DNA of 64,000 nucleotides, from the NCBI GenBank assembly GCA_000727475.1, contig KL647288.1, forward strand, positions 4,721,302 to 4,785,301, written 5' to 3'. The DNA comes from Sarcocystis neurona (lineage: Eukaryota; Apicomplexa; Conoidasida; Eucoccidiorida; Sarcocystidae). Both the position numbers and the translations under genes were made by a program. The first letter of the stretch is position 1. Each line of letters opens with the position of its first letter. The notes under the pieces were generated by a model. That model had not been told where the DNA came from. It did not search any database and saw nothing but the letters and a program-made list of their open reading frames with translations. Positions 12,730 to 25,486 of this stretch are shown here, one piece after another.

Positions 12730-15700
12730 TTTGTCCAGAACGACAAAAAGAAGAGACCGGGAGCTCTCACGGAAACAACGGAAACTGGAGGTGGAAACAA
12801 ATTACTAAAGAACTGGCCTCCCGGAGGGAGGCGCCTGGCAACAGGCACGAAATTTTTTCTACGTCGGGTCAACGCTCTGAGCAGCGGGCGACGTATTTTC
12901 CACGGGTGGATGCGGAGAAGGAGCGGAACAAGGAAATCACGGGAATGTGTGGAGGACTGCTACAAATAGTGTTCCCGATAAACACAGACATGGGAGAAGA
13001 AAAAGCTCGTCGTAAGCGAGCGGAGAGGAAGCACTTCTTGCAACAACGTAGTCACAGTCACCCGCGCTTGCCCTCAACGGCTGGGCACAGTAGAAGGCGC
13101 AGCGAAACAGGAGGACAACTGAACCACATGGAGAACAAAGGAAGAGGGAACACAAAAAGAGTAGAAGCTGAGGAGAGGAAGAAAAACGTCAGCATGCACG
13201 GAAGGATGATACCCTGCAGCGACCGAGCTACTTTTTCTGTGGGGTAGCGCGCATACGCCGCTTTCTCCCTCCCTCGCATGCGCGTTTGCGCTGAAAATGA
13301 TCTCTCCGTGGAACGATCGAAGCACTTTTCGAACAAGCGGTTCATTTGACGTATACGTACTATTTGTACCCAAAATGTCTAGTTAGTGAGGACATCTACT
13401 TACGGAAGCACAGAAGTTTCTGAATCTCTTGAAACCAAGTGGCAGTGGTACACCGTATATGTAGGGAGAGACATGTAGATAAATACGTAGGTATAGGTAC
13501 ATATGCGTATACATGGACAGTGCAAAATATATACTATACATAGACAGTGGAAGTGAGATTTCTACGCTGGACAACTGAACAGTTATGTGCATAAATGCGC
13601 GTTCTGCGCGGAGCGCGCAATGGTTCCTTCGCTGAATAGCGCGAGAATGCTGTTATATTCTGTGAATTATGTAGGGATGTCGATTTATGAGTCAACTGAT
13701 TAAAAAAATGACCACAGCGATGAACAATTCTTCTCCTTCGCGAACAGGCGTTCACGTGCAAGTCCCTGCGTATGTCGTATGTGTACAACGAGGGAGGAAA
13801 TTACAAGTTATCGCGACGCAGTCTCGTGCGTAGTTGTCATCGTAGGGGTGTGCCTTTTACACACGCCCCAGCGGTTTTGTCGAGTTGTGCAGTCCGCTTC
13901 AATGTGTGTATCTCTTCGTCTTTATTCGCGACGCACGCATATACATATAGACACATATACACTCTTTCTCTACGACCTTTGTACGGATCTTGTTGTGCTA
14001 GGCTGTTGGTATACATGTGTGTACACGTATATACGCACTAGTTGGTATTTTCTCTCTCTGTAACACGTATGCATATCTGCTTCTTTCCACACGTAGTTAA
14101 GTGTGTCTACTCACCGTGGCCGCGTAGTAGAGAGCTAAATGTGACCCCCCCCCCTAGTGGAGAGGCCCGGTTAAAAAGCCACAAATAGCAAAGGCCACGT
14201 TCCTGAAGAGTTTTAGCAGATCATTGTCAGTACGTAGTGACCGCGCAGTTCATATTTCAACGCATTTTCGTGTACACAGATATCACGCATAAATGTGTGA
14301 ATATACAAGCACCTCTCTAAGTACAACTGCGCATGGGTGCCTTCGCGTGAATACGTTTTGAGCAATTACGAGTACGTCGTTGTATAGGGCTGCTTACATA
14401 CACATATATTTTACATGTGTATGTTTTTGTATACAGTGTGTATGCCACGCTACTAATTTAGTCAAAATCAAGACACCTATACGTCTGCTTTGATAAAAAC
14501 GAACACAAGTTCGTGTTGGATGGAGTACACCAAGGTACGGATGTATATGTCGGCGTTTGTGGACAGTCGGATCGCGCTGGTCGTACAAATAGGGGCCTCG
14601 TCATCACCAGAGAAAGGCTTTCTCAAAGAGAGCATTCACCATGACACTGCTGTACACAGCCAAGAAACTGTACATTCGGCCACGTAGCCTGTCGTTAGTG
14701 CGGTGCCCACGACTCTAGCACCTGTATACTACCCAGCGCGTAGGGTGATGTACTGTACCAGTAGTTGGGAGACAGCGGCAGAAAACATTTCAAAATGAAG
14801 AAACCAAAGAGATTCAAGTGCCAAAATAACGCCAGAAGCGGATGCGAAGTGCCATCCGCAGCAGCGCGTTCCGCCTCGTATCGAAGTACGGCTTTCCCCG
14901 GGACATTTGTAAAGAACCGAGCGCGTCAACATCCGTACACATTTACGTATGTGTATAAATATTTGGGTACGCACACGTATCATCAGTGTTGATTCCGTGC
15001 AATATAAACGTGAATCTGGGGAAGTGAGTATGCGAGTGTATATGTATATATACATGTATATATATATATATATACGGACATACATGTTTATGAAGCAGCA
15101 CTCTACGTATGACTGCGTGTGCCTGAGGAGACTGTAGACACATTGAACGGAAGCGTGTCAGACATATTTCGCCCGTGTACCTGTCGATCCGCGCCTTCTG
15201 CAAATATGTATACACATGTGTATGTAGGCCTATGAAAACAGCCCATTCCTCGAGTTTGTGAAGTCTGTGGGGTCTGCCGGTGTTCGTGTTCGTGTAAGCT
15301 GAAGTGATTAGAGCACTTTATTAGACCTTTTCAACAAATGAGCCGTTTGATTACTCGTGCAGTGGATGACCACAACAACTCGCGTAGGCAGGCGAGACAT
15401 TCGAACATTTCAAACTTCCACACTATGCCGATTTCATTGACTGGTGCATCTGTCCGCATCACCAGAGCTAGCTGTGGCTTTTTTGTTCCTTTTCTACACT
15501 TCGATGACAACGTAGAATTCTCTGCTGTCCGATGGATTTTGCTCCCCACTCACTCCGCAAGTGATCACCACAGCCCTTCGGTGGACCAGCTGAGTAATTA
15601 CAAGCGTACGACGCCACTGGATGGTGTCGATTTCGTAAGAGTGTATGCCCGAAATGCAGCGGCTTGCTTCACGACACTTTCAAACTCTGGATTTTCTAGA

Positions 15701-18700
15701 CTTAATACGGTGCAGCCGGTGTATTCAACTGGTGGGTATTCAACTGATCGGCACTCAAGTGGTGGGTATTCGACTGGTTGGCTGTGCAAGGTGAGTGTTC
15801 AGAAGCACTTTACCAATCGGTGATTAGGGTGAACGATCAGTGCGCTTAACAAGCTGCTTCGGTAACTCAACAAACCACCGAAGGAAAATACACGACTTGA
15901 GTGAGCAACGCAAGTCACTCGCAGGAATTAAGAACCTGTGGTGGTATCTTGTGAATGCACAACGTAACAAAGCATCAAAGCCACACGTTGCAGAACTGTG
16001 ATAGAAGAACGAATTCTATTCATAACTGGAGTCAGATGATTCTCCTCCATTAAAGACTTTGCGAGAAAATTTAAGACGTCTTCATATTCGACAATAGACA
16101 TGGACTCAGGCAAAAAAATTCAGCCACAGCGAAAAGAGATGAAGGCGCAGCGAAGCAAAACGAAATGACCAGCAACGAAACAAATTAATAAAAGCACCAC
16201 GTACTGTACGTGTCCCTTTTTCAACAAGGTGACCGCATCAAGGCCAGCAACCGTGACAGCCTGTGCAGTACAATAGCCACAAAGCTAAACAGAGTGGAAA
16301 AAAACGCAGCGTAGGAATTCGGTGCATGCAGTGGCTTTAAAAAACCGCGATAATAGACATCTCTTCCAAGTTTGGAGACTGGGAATGACTAAAACAATTC
16401 GAAGAGACACCAGCAGTAGCGCTCTCCTCTATTCCGTTTTTGACGGGTCGGAATGATGCAGTTTCACCGAAAAAACACCACCAGTAGCAGCAGCGGTCGG
16501 TTTCTCTTCTCTGTTCGACCGCTGTTGTATATTGTGCTACACGAAACACGTAATTCCACCGTAGGCATCGTCTTGTGCCTCCACTGGAGAGAGTTCTTCA
16601 ACCCCTTGTTTCACCGCCTTCTGCGAACGAGAAAGCGCTTCGCCAACAACGAAAAAAATTCTGTCCTCTAGCAATATCAAGTGCGTCCACGCATACTCTC
16701 CATCGCGCGTGATCGGCAGTGCGGAGCATGTCTCAGCCGGTTTTCTGAGGGCTGACTAGTAGTGGGAAAGCATTTATACACGACCAAGCCATTTATACAC
16801 GTGTGACTCAATTAACCCAGGAAATTACAGACGCATGTGCTTATATAATATGCAGATAAACACATACCCCGTGTATATCTGTATTGTTAAACTCGTACGT
16901 ATACATATATATGTATATATATATATGTGTAAACACCCGAGCTTATTTCGAGTACCGCTGGCGGAGCATTACACGCCGGGAGTAGCACAGATAATAGACG
17001 TGTAAAATGTACTTTCAGGGCAACCGAAGGAGCACATACGTACGAATGATCACACGTATGCACACCTATAAACGCAGGTGTCGGGAAAGTCACGTTCAGC
17101 ACAGTGAGCTTGTGCATGCATACCGTCATAATGTCCATATACCTGTACGCGTATGAAAGCTAGTGAGGAAGTATATACGCACTCACATATATATACACAA
17201 ATACGTGTCTCTTCATAAAAGCGGATGCACACAGGAAGTTCTTTGCTTGTGTAGCAGGCATCACGATGGGGGTGGTGCAGAGCCAATCGTGTTGGAACTA
17301 GAGAATGCGAGCAGCACACACATACCTCTTTAGGAACCATACGCACATATCAATGAAAAGTTCCTTCAAAACATAAAATGTCTGCACTGCAGCCAAGTCC
17401 CTTGAGTGCTGACTTTGAGTTACACTCCATTCTAGCGGCAACACCGCACGAGGAATAAAACTGTCACCTCCGAAGAAAATGGATGTCAAACAGGTGACGA
17501 TGCGGACGGATAACGTTGTTCTGGTGTTTGAGTGGAAAAAGACGTGTACTCCACTCGGTACGCAGGTCTACACAGCTGCTCTCCTGCTCCCTTGCTTGAA
17601 AAATCTCTGAACGTCTTCTCATTCCACTTCGGTCCCATACGACAACACTTTCTTCTCCCTGTGCAGTGAAAAGCGTACAGTTTCTGCCTCCGAAACAGTG
17701 CAGGCACTACAGACATCCTCGGTCTTCATCCAGCGCGTGTGTCGTAACAGTTCTTCACAAGACAGAAACGCATTTATCTTGTGAACTCTCTCTTCTGTAA
17801 CGCAGCGTAGACAATTTTGTTTTCTTGGAGGACGCCACGCACATTCCTCGACCCCACCTCGTAGCCACCGTAGGTACAACAGTAGAGGCTCTCCCCGCGC
17901 CGAAAGCTCGTGCATCCAGTATTCCCTCCGTACAGGGGAAGCGGATGCACGTTCACGGACAGCCCTTCTCCGGTGATAATGTCTGCCCTTTGTACAATAT
18001 TTCAGTTCTCCGTGGCCGCCCACAGTCTTCCTATCACCCGAATGCACGTCCCACACATACGCTTCCTCTTCAACCTCTCCTCATACATAATTTCCACCCT
18101 ATAGAAACGTAGATGCCAGCCCCACTGCCTTTCCTAGCGCAGAGGAACGCCGTCTACAGCCTCCCTCCTCCACAGCAATCCATGTGTCACATGCAGGCAC
18201 TCTTCAAGAACGGATGCGTGCACCATCGGAAATGATTCTAAAGAGAGCGCTCGTCCCTGATAAAACCTTCCACTTTTACAAAATCATGTGCCGCTGCCAC
18301 CTAAGACTTCCCTCTTTTACAAAATCATGTGCTGCATATACAATCTCCCCTTCACACAAACGCGTCTGCCTCGTGGCATATCTGCCGTATTAAGGACGCG
18401 TGCACCAAAAGGTGAATTTGTCTTCAACAAAGACTTCTGGATAAGACGCGTGTCAGTCTACTCCGTCACGTTCGGCCTTTGTCGAAACACATGCTCCACA
18501 AATGTTATCTATTCCACAAGGAACTGTGGACTTCAAATTTTCTTCTCTCTGCGTGTGCACACACGTGACTGCCGTCTGCAGGCACGCACATGGCTCTAGC
18601 AGGGAGAGAAAGAGACGGAGCATGGTATTTTAAAGAGATGTTTTTCCCGTTGGAAAGCACGTAGAATGTACCTGGACTTCGGTGGGCTAAGGACGACGCT

Positions 18701-19269
18701 TGCATAGTGTTTCAAGCAGGGCGAACGCTTGAAAAAATTATAACTGCCACCCTCTAAATTCTTGGTGGCGTACATCCGCCTGCGCGTAGGCAAAACCACA
18801 TAAACATTTGTGTGTGTATATATGCAGATATACGCCAATATAAACACATACGTATATATAAATAGTGAACACACGTGTTTATTTGCTGCTGACGCGGCTA
18901 CTCTGCAAACAATGCGTGTCGGCACATACACGTATGTACGTGTGTCCACAGGTAACCGTGTCCTGGAAAAGTATGCACACGTCCACTACTACGACTATTG
19001 CTATCGGAGCAGATACGCACCTACGCTGCTGCTGCCGCTGCTCCTGATGTCCACGTGCGTACATGTCCGTAGACGTGAACACACTGGCGCGCCGCTGTCG
19101 CGTGGGGCCTGTATGGAGCGTGCCACGTTTGTGTGTGTATGTATGTCTGTGTGTGTGTGTGTGTGTGTATGTGTGTACCAACTTCCTGCCCGTCTGCCTG
19201 TATATGCATATGTATGTGTGCAGTCAGTTGCCGTGTATCTGGGTGTTGATACGTCCGGGCGCGTACGCA
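12730..19269. other. Repeat-poor stretch without a supported gene
   Basis: It lies 5' of eIF3i and 3' of the next minus-strand gene, so it should contain the eIF3i promoter. CAG clusters are absent and TA runs are few (15040-15075, 16895-16925). ORFs reach at most about 190 codons and none resembles a known family. A plus-strand ORF at 15338-15823 carries a small 15-bp repeat and is reported under findings. Confidence 0.5.
15717..15776. repeat. 15-bp tandem repeat, four units
   Basis: Units of the form GTGGGTATTCAACTG alternate with ATCGGCACTCAAGTG. In one plus-strand frame they read YSTGG-like pentapeptides. Confidence 0.75.
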
Positions 19270-20818
19270 CTAGTCCGAAGGCGGTCCTTGGGCCATCCAG
19301 TGCCGCAGAGACTCAGGTAGCTGTTTAGGCATGACAAGGGAGCGTAGTGACAGCTGTACGAGGTGCTGCCGTTGCTCTGCTACTCGCAGCAGCAGTTGCT
19401 GGTGGGCAAAAACCTCTGCACACATTTCTTCGATTTCCGGTCCCTTCCCCTTCGTCTGTGTGTTTCGTTCTGCTGCTGCGATACACGCGTGCAGCTGCAG
19501 CAAGGGGGAGCATCGCAGACGCAGAGACCGCGCCTCCACCCCACGCGTCTCTTTGCCCTCTGCCGTCAACGCAGGGTGACCAGTAACTTCTATGTTTAAA
19601 ATTTCGTCTTCTTCTTTCCTCGTAGCAGCAGCAGCAGCCGCAGCAGCTACGTTTGGCGCAGCAGCAGCGGCAGAAGTAGGAACCGGAGAGCACGTGTCAG
19701 CCTCAGTGCTGGACACAGCAGAACAGGCAATCGCAGCAGCAGTAGCACCAACGCCAGGTGCACCAGACGCAGAGGTGGCATGCAGAGACACCTGCTCCTT
19801 GGGGATGGCCCCGTGCAGCAGTTCGTTGGGAAACTTTTTCCTACTGCTGCATACATTTTTGTTCCTCTCGCTGCTTTCCTCTTCTCGAAAAAAAGACTCT
19901 CTCTTCCGCTCCTGCTCCTGCTGCTGGCGAGGAGGAGCGCCCTCAAGTTCTGCTGCGTCTGACGCCAGCATCAACGGCGCACACTTCTTCTTTTCTTCTG
20001 CCGTCCGTAGCGCTACAGTATTTCTCCGGAATCCTCCACCTGCCGATCCTTGCTGTCTTCTGCTACGGCTGCTGAGGCTCACACTACTTCTACTCGCAGG
20101 ACGCACCTGCGCATAGGGCAACTCGCTACTGCTGCTGCTTCTTCTTCCTCTTTTTTCGTGCACAGAAGCTAAAGGGTGCTCTTCGCTGTCCACACAGCTG
20201 TTTCTCTCTGGCTCGCTGCTGCCCGCGTGCCTCCTGCTGCCGCTGCTTACACCGAAGAATGTGCTGCTGCTGCTACTACTACTGCCCAAATCTGAGCCGC
20301 CGCTGTTGTCGCTGCGCCTGCGCATGTCTGTGTCACTGCCGCTGCTGCTCGCACAGGTCCCGCTGCTGCTGCTGCCGCTCCCGTGCTCGTGGCTGCTGCT
20401 GTATCTGTCACTGCTGCTGCTGCTGTTCCCCTGCCCTGCTTCCTTGGCAAACTCATGCGTTCGCTTCGCGTGCGTCCCCACCTCCTGCGCCGCCGCAGCG
20501 GGCCCCACAATAGCGTCAGGACCGGCAGCAACAGAAGAATAACGAGAGGGAACGGCAGCATCCCCGTACGCTTCGAAAGAGGCCGCCACTAATTCTGTTG
20601 CTGCCGCTGCAGCAGCAGCAGCACGAATGCCTACGAAGCTTCTTCGACTTCCCGCTGCTCGCAACGCTGCTGCTGCTGCTCTTGCCTTGCCTCGCCCTGC
20701 TGCTCCTCCCTCGCTGCTGCCGTGCTGCTGGCTGCTCTGCGCCTTTGTAAGAGACTCGAGCTCTACTTCAAAAACTGCGCAGTCACAAGCAACAGTCCAA
20801 ACCAGCAGATCTCCCGCA
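19270..20818 (-). CDS. Terminal exon of unrecognised minus-strand gene
   Basis: The acceptor ATTTTTTAG opens a frame of 515 residues ending at a stop at 19270. Residues 1-26 (to VELESLTKA) are ordinary sequence. Residues ~27-400 are rich in Ala, Ser, Gly and Gln coded by CAG/GCA/AGC triplets. The last ~65 residues look like a helical tail. Confidence 0.6.
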
Positions 20819-21736
20819 CTAAAAAATTCTACATATACTCAATGCATATACGTGCATGTGTTCAACCACATACACACATAAGCAGACATCAACATATATA
20901 TATATATATATATATGCATACACAAATAAATCCTTACTTACGTACGCGTGTACACAAATAGACGAGGTACTTAATATACATAGGTGCATGTGTTCAAGCA
21001 TATATACACACAGTAGATATATACACGCATATATACAAATAGATACTTACTTACGTACGCATGTACACATATGGACGAGGTACCGTGACGTGTATCTGTC
21101 GAGAGACGAAGGAAAGCGACGTACCTGTATATTGACAAATAATATATAGGCTGCTATGCGAGTATCCCTGCATATATATATATATGAATACGTTGAAACA
21201 CAAACACAGACATATATGCTTAGATGCGAATATTCCTGGACAGACACACATATAGAAACACGTGTATATATATAGGTATGCATGTGGATACATTTATACG
21301 TAAATATTCCTGCACGTATTAGGTATACGTGCAGAACCGCATATATATATATATATGTACGCTGCACTTGTGTAAGCAGAGACAGATGTAGACGGGCACT
21401 GCAGCAATACAAAGACTTTTTTTCCGTTAAAGATGTGCACCCGCGGACAGGATACACATGCAGGCAGTCACCAGCAGCGCATCACCCTCGGCCGAAATCC
21501 GTCATTCCGCTCGTGTACATACATATACATATACATTTGAATCTAGATATATATAGATAGGTATGTCAGTATATATGGGCACACGCGGAAAGGAAAACGG
21601 TGAGGAGGTGAGAAAACGCCTACTTAAATAGTCCACCGGAAAGATACACTTCTTAGCCTTCTGCGGAGAAGCCGACGCTTCTCTGGCGACGCTTATTCGT
21701 CCATGTACCTTCACATGCTCAACAGACCACAGCTCA

Positions 21737-21774
<38 letters not shown>

Positions 21775-22543
21775 CACGTACGGACAGATCCACACATCTA
21801 TACAAGCAAGCGTAGGTTCCGCATCTACAAATATGTACAAATGTATAAATGTATCCGTGGATGTATATATATATATGCAGACAGATCCACATATCTGTAC
21901 AAGCAACTACAGGTCCTGCATCTATACATATATCTGTCGATGCGTATATATATATACATACACATACGTGCAGACAGATCCACACATCGATACAAGAAAG
22001 CGTAGGACCTGCACCTACAGATATATATTGGTGGAGGTGAATATATATATTCATATATATGTGTTCATGTGAGGGAAAAATAGCTGCTTGCCTAACACTG
22101 CAGCACTTGACGCATTGAATACGCGACGCGCTTGGACGCAACACATATATATATATATATACAAATCAAATGAATACATTCACATATATATGCCTGCCGC
22201 ATATATAGATATATATACGTGTACACATAAATGTAAATCTAGACTTGTACACACACGCATATATATATGTACGTTATCGCAACGGAGACTATATATATAT
22301 ATATAAACAGGTGTGCGTTGTCGCAAGGGAGGATATACACATATATATGTGTGGTCGTAGATACACACATACGTATACATTAAATACATATATATACTTT
22401 TTTCTGAATGTAGATTCGAAGTGTAGGAAGGTGTAATTTAGAAGAAGAAACTTACATGTGTGTTGTTCCTCTGCCATATCGCACGCATCTTCGACAACGT
22501 CCTGCCACATCTCTCGGGCCACTAAATTCGCATTGGGATCGTT
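19270..22543 (-). CDS. Unrecognised protein with Ala/Ser-rich C-terminal exon (5'-incomplete)
   Basis: Gene span covering at least two exons read on the minus strand. The first visible exon (22543-22456) ends in phase 1. The last exon (20818-19270) starts in phase 2, so at least one exon lies between them; 21695-21640 is a weak candidate. The last exon encodes AGDLLVWTVACDC at its start. A long Ala/Ser/Gly/Gln region follows, and a charged Leu-rich tail (EIEEMCAEVFAHQQLLLRVA) before the stop looks like a short coiled coil. I do not recognise the family. It may instead be the 3' part of the TBC gene at 25487-33693, since both are on the same strand with no clear promoter between them. The exons look real because both have good splice sites and protein-like composition; function is unknown. 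Confidence 0.5.
20886..20914. repeat. TA microsatellite
   Basis: TA units in the intron region just upstream of the terminal exon at 20818. They are followed by two diverged copies of a segment containing CTTACTTACGTACGC (near 20933 and 21044). Confidence 0.8.
21640..21695 (-). CDS. Possible linking exon (tentative)
   Basis: A segment from AATAAG|CG to TTCCG|GTGGAC has the right phases (2-nt start, 2-nt end) to join the two exons above and encodes SPEKRRLLRRRLRSVSF. Its acceptor lacks a pyrimidine tract, so this is only one option. Confidence 0.25.
21775..22025. repeat. Three diverged copies of a CAGATCCACA element
   Basis: Copies begin GGACAGATCCACACATC, GCAGACAGATCCACATATC and GCAGACAGATCCACACATC near 21782, 21879 and 21971. 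Each is followed by TACAAG(C/A)AA, TAGG or CAGG and a TA-rich spacer. Confidence 0.85.
22456..22543 (-). CDS. Exon of unrecognised minus-strand gene
   Basis: An 88-nt exon with acceptor GTGCTGCAG and a consensus donor ACAT|GTAAGT. It encodes NDPNANLVAREMWQDVVED followed by ACDMAEEQHT, clearly non-repetitive and surrounded by TA-repeat intron. The family is not recognised. Confidence 0.6.
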
Positions 22544-22589
22544 CTGCAGCACCCCATCACATGCATCCATTCACATACATATGTATATA

Positions 22590-22890
22590 TGTATTCATTC
22601 ACCTATTGACTCATACACAAATATATATAGAAACATACATATACATCAAATATACATATATATATATATTCTATTTATTGACTCACACTATATATATATA
22701 TATAGATACACATATACATATATATATATATATATATGTTCACCTGTTGACTCACATACATATGTGTATATAAGAAGACATCCATATACATCACAAATAT
22801 ACGTATATTCATCTACTGACCCATATATATATGGACATATATATACATCATACATGCCTACATATACATTCATCTACTGGCTCACAATAT
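22590..22890. repeat. Five copies of a TTCACCTATTGACTCA element in TA filler
   Basis: Near 22599, 22672, 22740, 22810 and 22870 the sequence reads variants of TTCA(C/T)CTA(T/C)TGACTCA, spaced about 60-75 bases, with ATATACATCA-type filler between. Confidence 0.85.
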
Positions 22891-23227
22891 ATACACAAAC
22901 AGACGTGCATATACACTACATATATGTATGTGTATATTCATGTATACAGATATACACAAGAGTATGTGTGTGGTGTACGTGTGCACATACACATAAATGT
23001 GTTTCCTTATGAATCCAAGCATATTGCGGCAACAGAATGTATGCGCGCACATATACAGGTATTGGTTTTTTCTGTGTAATTGAATGTGTATGTGCATACA
23101 CATATATATATATACATATATATATGTGTATGCACATACACATCTGTGAAGATACAGATACACAAGTGTATACACGCGAGGAGGAGGACCTATATATATA
23201 TATATATATATATATATGTGAGACAAA

Positions 23228-23653
23228 NNNNNNNNNNNNNNNNNNNNNNNNNNNNNNNNNNNNNNNNNNNNNNNNNNNNNNNNNNNNNNNNNNNNNNNNN
23301 NNNNNNNNNNNNNNNNNNNNNNNNNNNNNNNNNNNNNNNNNNNNNNNNNNNNNNNNNNNNNNNNNNNNNNNNNNNNNNNNNNNNNNNNNNNNNNNNNNNN
23401 NNNNNNNNNNNNNNNNNNNNNNNNNNNNNNNNNNNNNNNNNNNNNNNNNNNNNNNNNNNNNNNNNNNNNNNNNNNNNNNNNNNNNNNNNNNNNNNNNNNN
23501 NNNNNNNNNNNNNNNNNNNNNNNNNNNNNNNNNNNNNNNNNNNNNNNNNNNNNNNNNNNNNNNNNNNNNNNNNNNNNNNNNNNNNNNNNNNNNNNNNNNN
23601 NNNNNNNNNNNNNNNNNNNNNNNNNNNNNNNNNNNNNNNNNNNNNNNNNNNNN
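23228..23653. other. Assembly gap (426 N)
   Basis: A run of undetermined bases. Both flanks carry nearly the same sequence: CGAGGAGGAGGAC, a TA run, then TATATGTGAG. The gap therefore probably sits in a local duplication or collapsed repeat. Confidence 0.99.
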
Positions 23654-23937
23654 TAGTATACACGACGAGGAGGAGGACGTACTATATATATATATATATA
23701 TATATATGTGAGCAAATACACCCAAGGCTCTCTGACAGGAAAGACATACATATACACTTGTGGTGACTCATTTTTTTGAATATATCCGTGTTCGATTGAT
23801 ACAGATGTATTCTTTCGTAAGCTCACATGTATATGTGTATGCGTATGAGCGCACACGTATGCAATATCTAGTAGTGTTAGCTATTTGTTTACATACTTGT
23901 GTAGCCAGGACTGATGCACAGACCTACTCATCCACGA

Positions 23938-24360
23938 GCAGCAGCAGCAGCAGTGACAGTGGCGCCTCAAAGAGAGGGTTAGCAGCTGCTGAGCGGCAGC
24001 AGCCAACAGCAGGGAAAGCAGACAAGACAGACACAAAAGCACGCGGCAGCGGCCCAGAGCAGCAGCAGCAGGAGCAGCAGCAGACGCAGACATAGGTGAG
24101 GAAACCAGCGAAGTCTGCGCGAGCTAGTGGGAGGATCTTGGCTGCCGCAGGTTCTTTGCAACTCTCTGCAGCAGCACCAGCAGGTGCAACAAGTGCAGCA
24201 GCAGCAGCAGAAGCAGCAGCAGCAGCATACAGCAGTGGCGAATAAAACAGCAGCGCCACATGATGACGACAGCAGCAGGCAAAATGGCAACAGCGGGACA
24301 CGAGACGTGGCAGTTGCGAGTGACCAAGGAAGCAGCTTCAGGGAGCAAAACTGGCAGCAG
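23938..24360. repeat. CAG-rich cluster
   Basis: Dense CAG triplets on the plus strand. A minus-strand segment near 24170-24090 (SCKEPAAAKILPLARADF) sits between a CTGCAG and a possible donor but is not convincing as an exon. Confidence 0.75.
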
Positions 24361-24630
24361 CGTCAATACTTTTACATACTAATACACGTTTACACAAGCC
24401 TACACCTATACACGTGTGTATCTGAATACATATATATGTATATATGTATATACACAGGTAGAATTTACATACACACCGCTATATATACATGAGTGTAATT
24501 ACCCACATATGTATGTGCCAGATTTTTATGAACATACAGATTGAGAACAGCAGCACACAGCTAGGAGAAAAAGCAGCCCCCAACTGGCGGAGGAGTAGCA
24601 ACAGCAGCAGCAGCAGCAACGGCCGGTCAG

Positions 24631-24705
24631 CAGCAAAGGAAGGCCAGCAGCAAAGGAAGGCCAGCAGCAAAGGAAGGCCAGCAGCAAAGGAAGGCCAGCA
24701 GCAAG
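24631..24705. repeat. 17-bp perfect tandem repeat, 4.4 copies
   Basis: Four exact copies of CAGCAAAGGAAGGCCAG in a row, then CAGCAAG. The period is not a multiple of three. It lies in a CAG-rich noncoding context. Confidence 0.95.
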
Positions 24706-24924
24706 TTTCTGGTTCCATGCAGTGTAAGTCGGGGGGAGGGGCCTTGGCGACAGCAAAGAGGCAACTGCTGGAAGGCATATCCGCGGTCACTACCACCCCC
24801 ATCATGTATATGTATAGAGGTGTATACACATATACAGGGGAAAACATCTAACCATATAGACGTATACGTGCACCCAGAAATATATTTACACGAAATACAC
24901 AAGTGAAGACAGACACCCCCGTAG

Positions 24925-25330
24925 AGATAGATGGACACATAGACAGGCAGACACAGACAAATAAATATACGTTGATAGATACAGATAAATCGCTACAGAT
25001 AGATATGGATAGATAGATATGGACGAATATACAGGTACGTAGACAGATATAGACAGAAAGATTGATATACACAGATAGATAGATAAAGGTAGATATATAA
25101 ATATAGGTAGCTACATATAGATAGATAAACATAGATAGGTATAGCTGGACAGATATACACAGTTAGACTGACGTACACAGATACATAGATGTAGCTCGAT
25201 AGATTTACACAGAGAGATTGATAGACAAACAGATATAGATAGAGAGGTATAGAGAGACGGATATAGACAGATAAATATAGACAGCTATACAGAGACAGAT
25301 ATGGGTGGATAGGCGCAGATACACAGATAC
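24925..25330. repeat. GATA/GACA-rich degenerate repeat
   Basis: About 400 bases made of AGATA, GATAGATA and ATAGACAG variants, strongly purine-biased on the plus strand. No exon is visible in it. Confidence 0.9.
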
Positions 25331-25486
25331 GAAAAGGTGTGTACACAGGTATTCACCTCTACAGAAAAATAGAAGCACATGCCTGACAAACACACACCTC
25401 TGTGTGGGTGTGTGTGCGTACGTCTGTATCTGTACATATATATATTTAGTTACCTATCCCTTTCTCTCTACATATATATATATAAT

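Noticed and set aside
22882..23856. ORFs spanning the N gap
   Set aside because: They read through undetermined bases and TA repeats.
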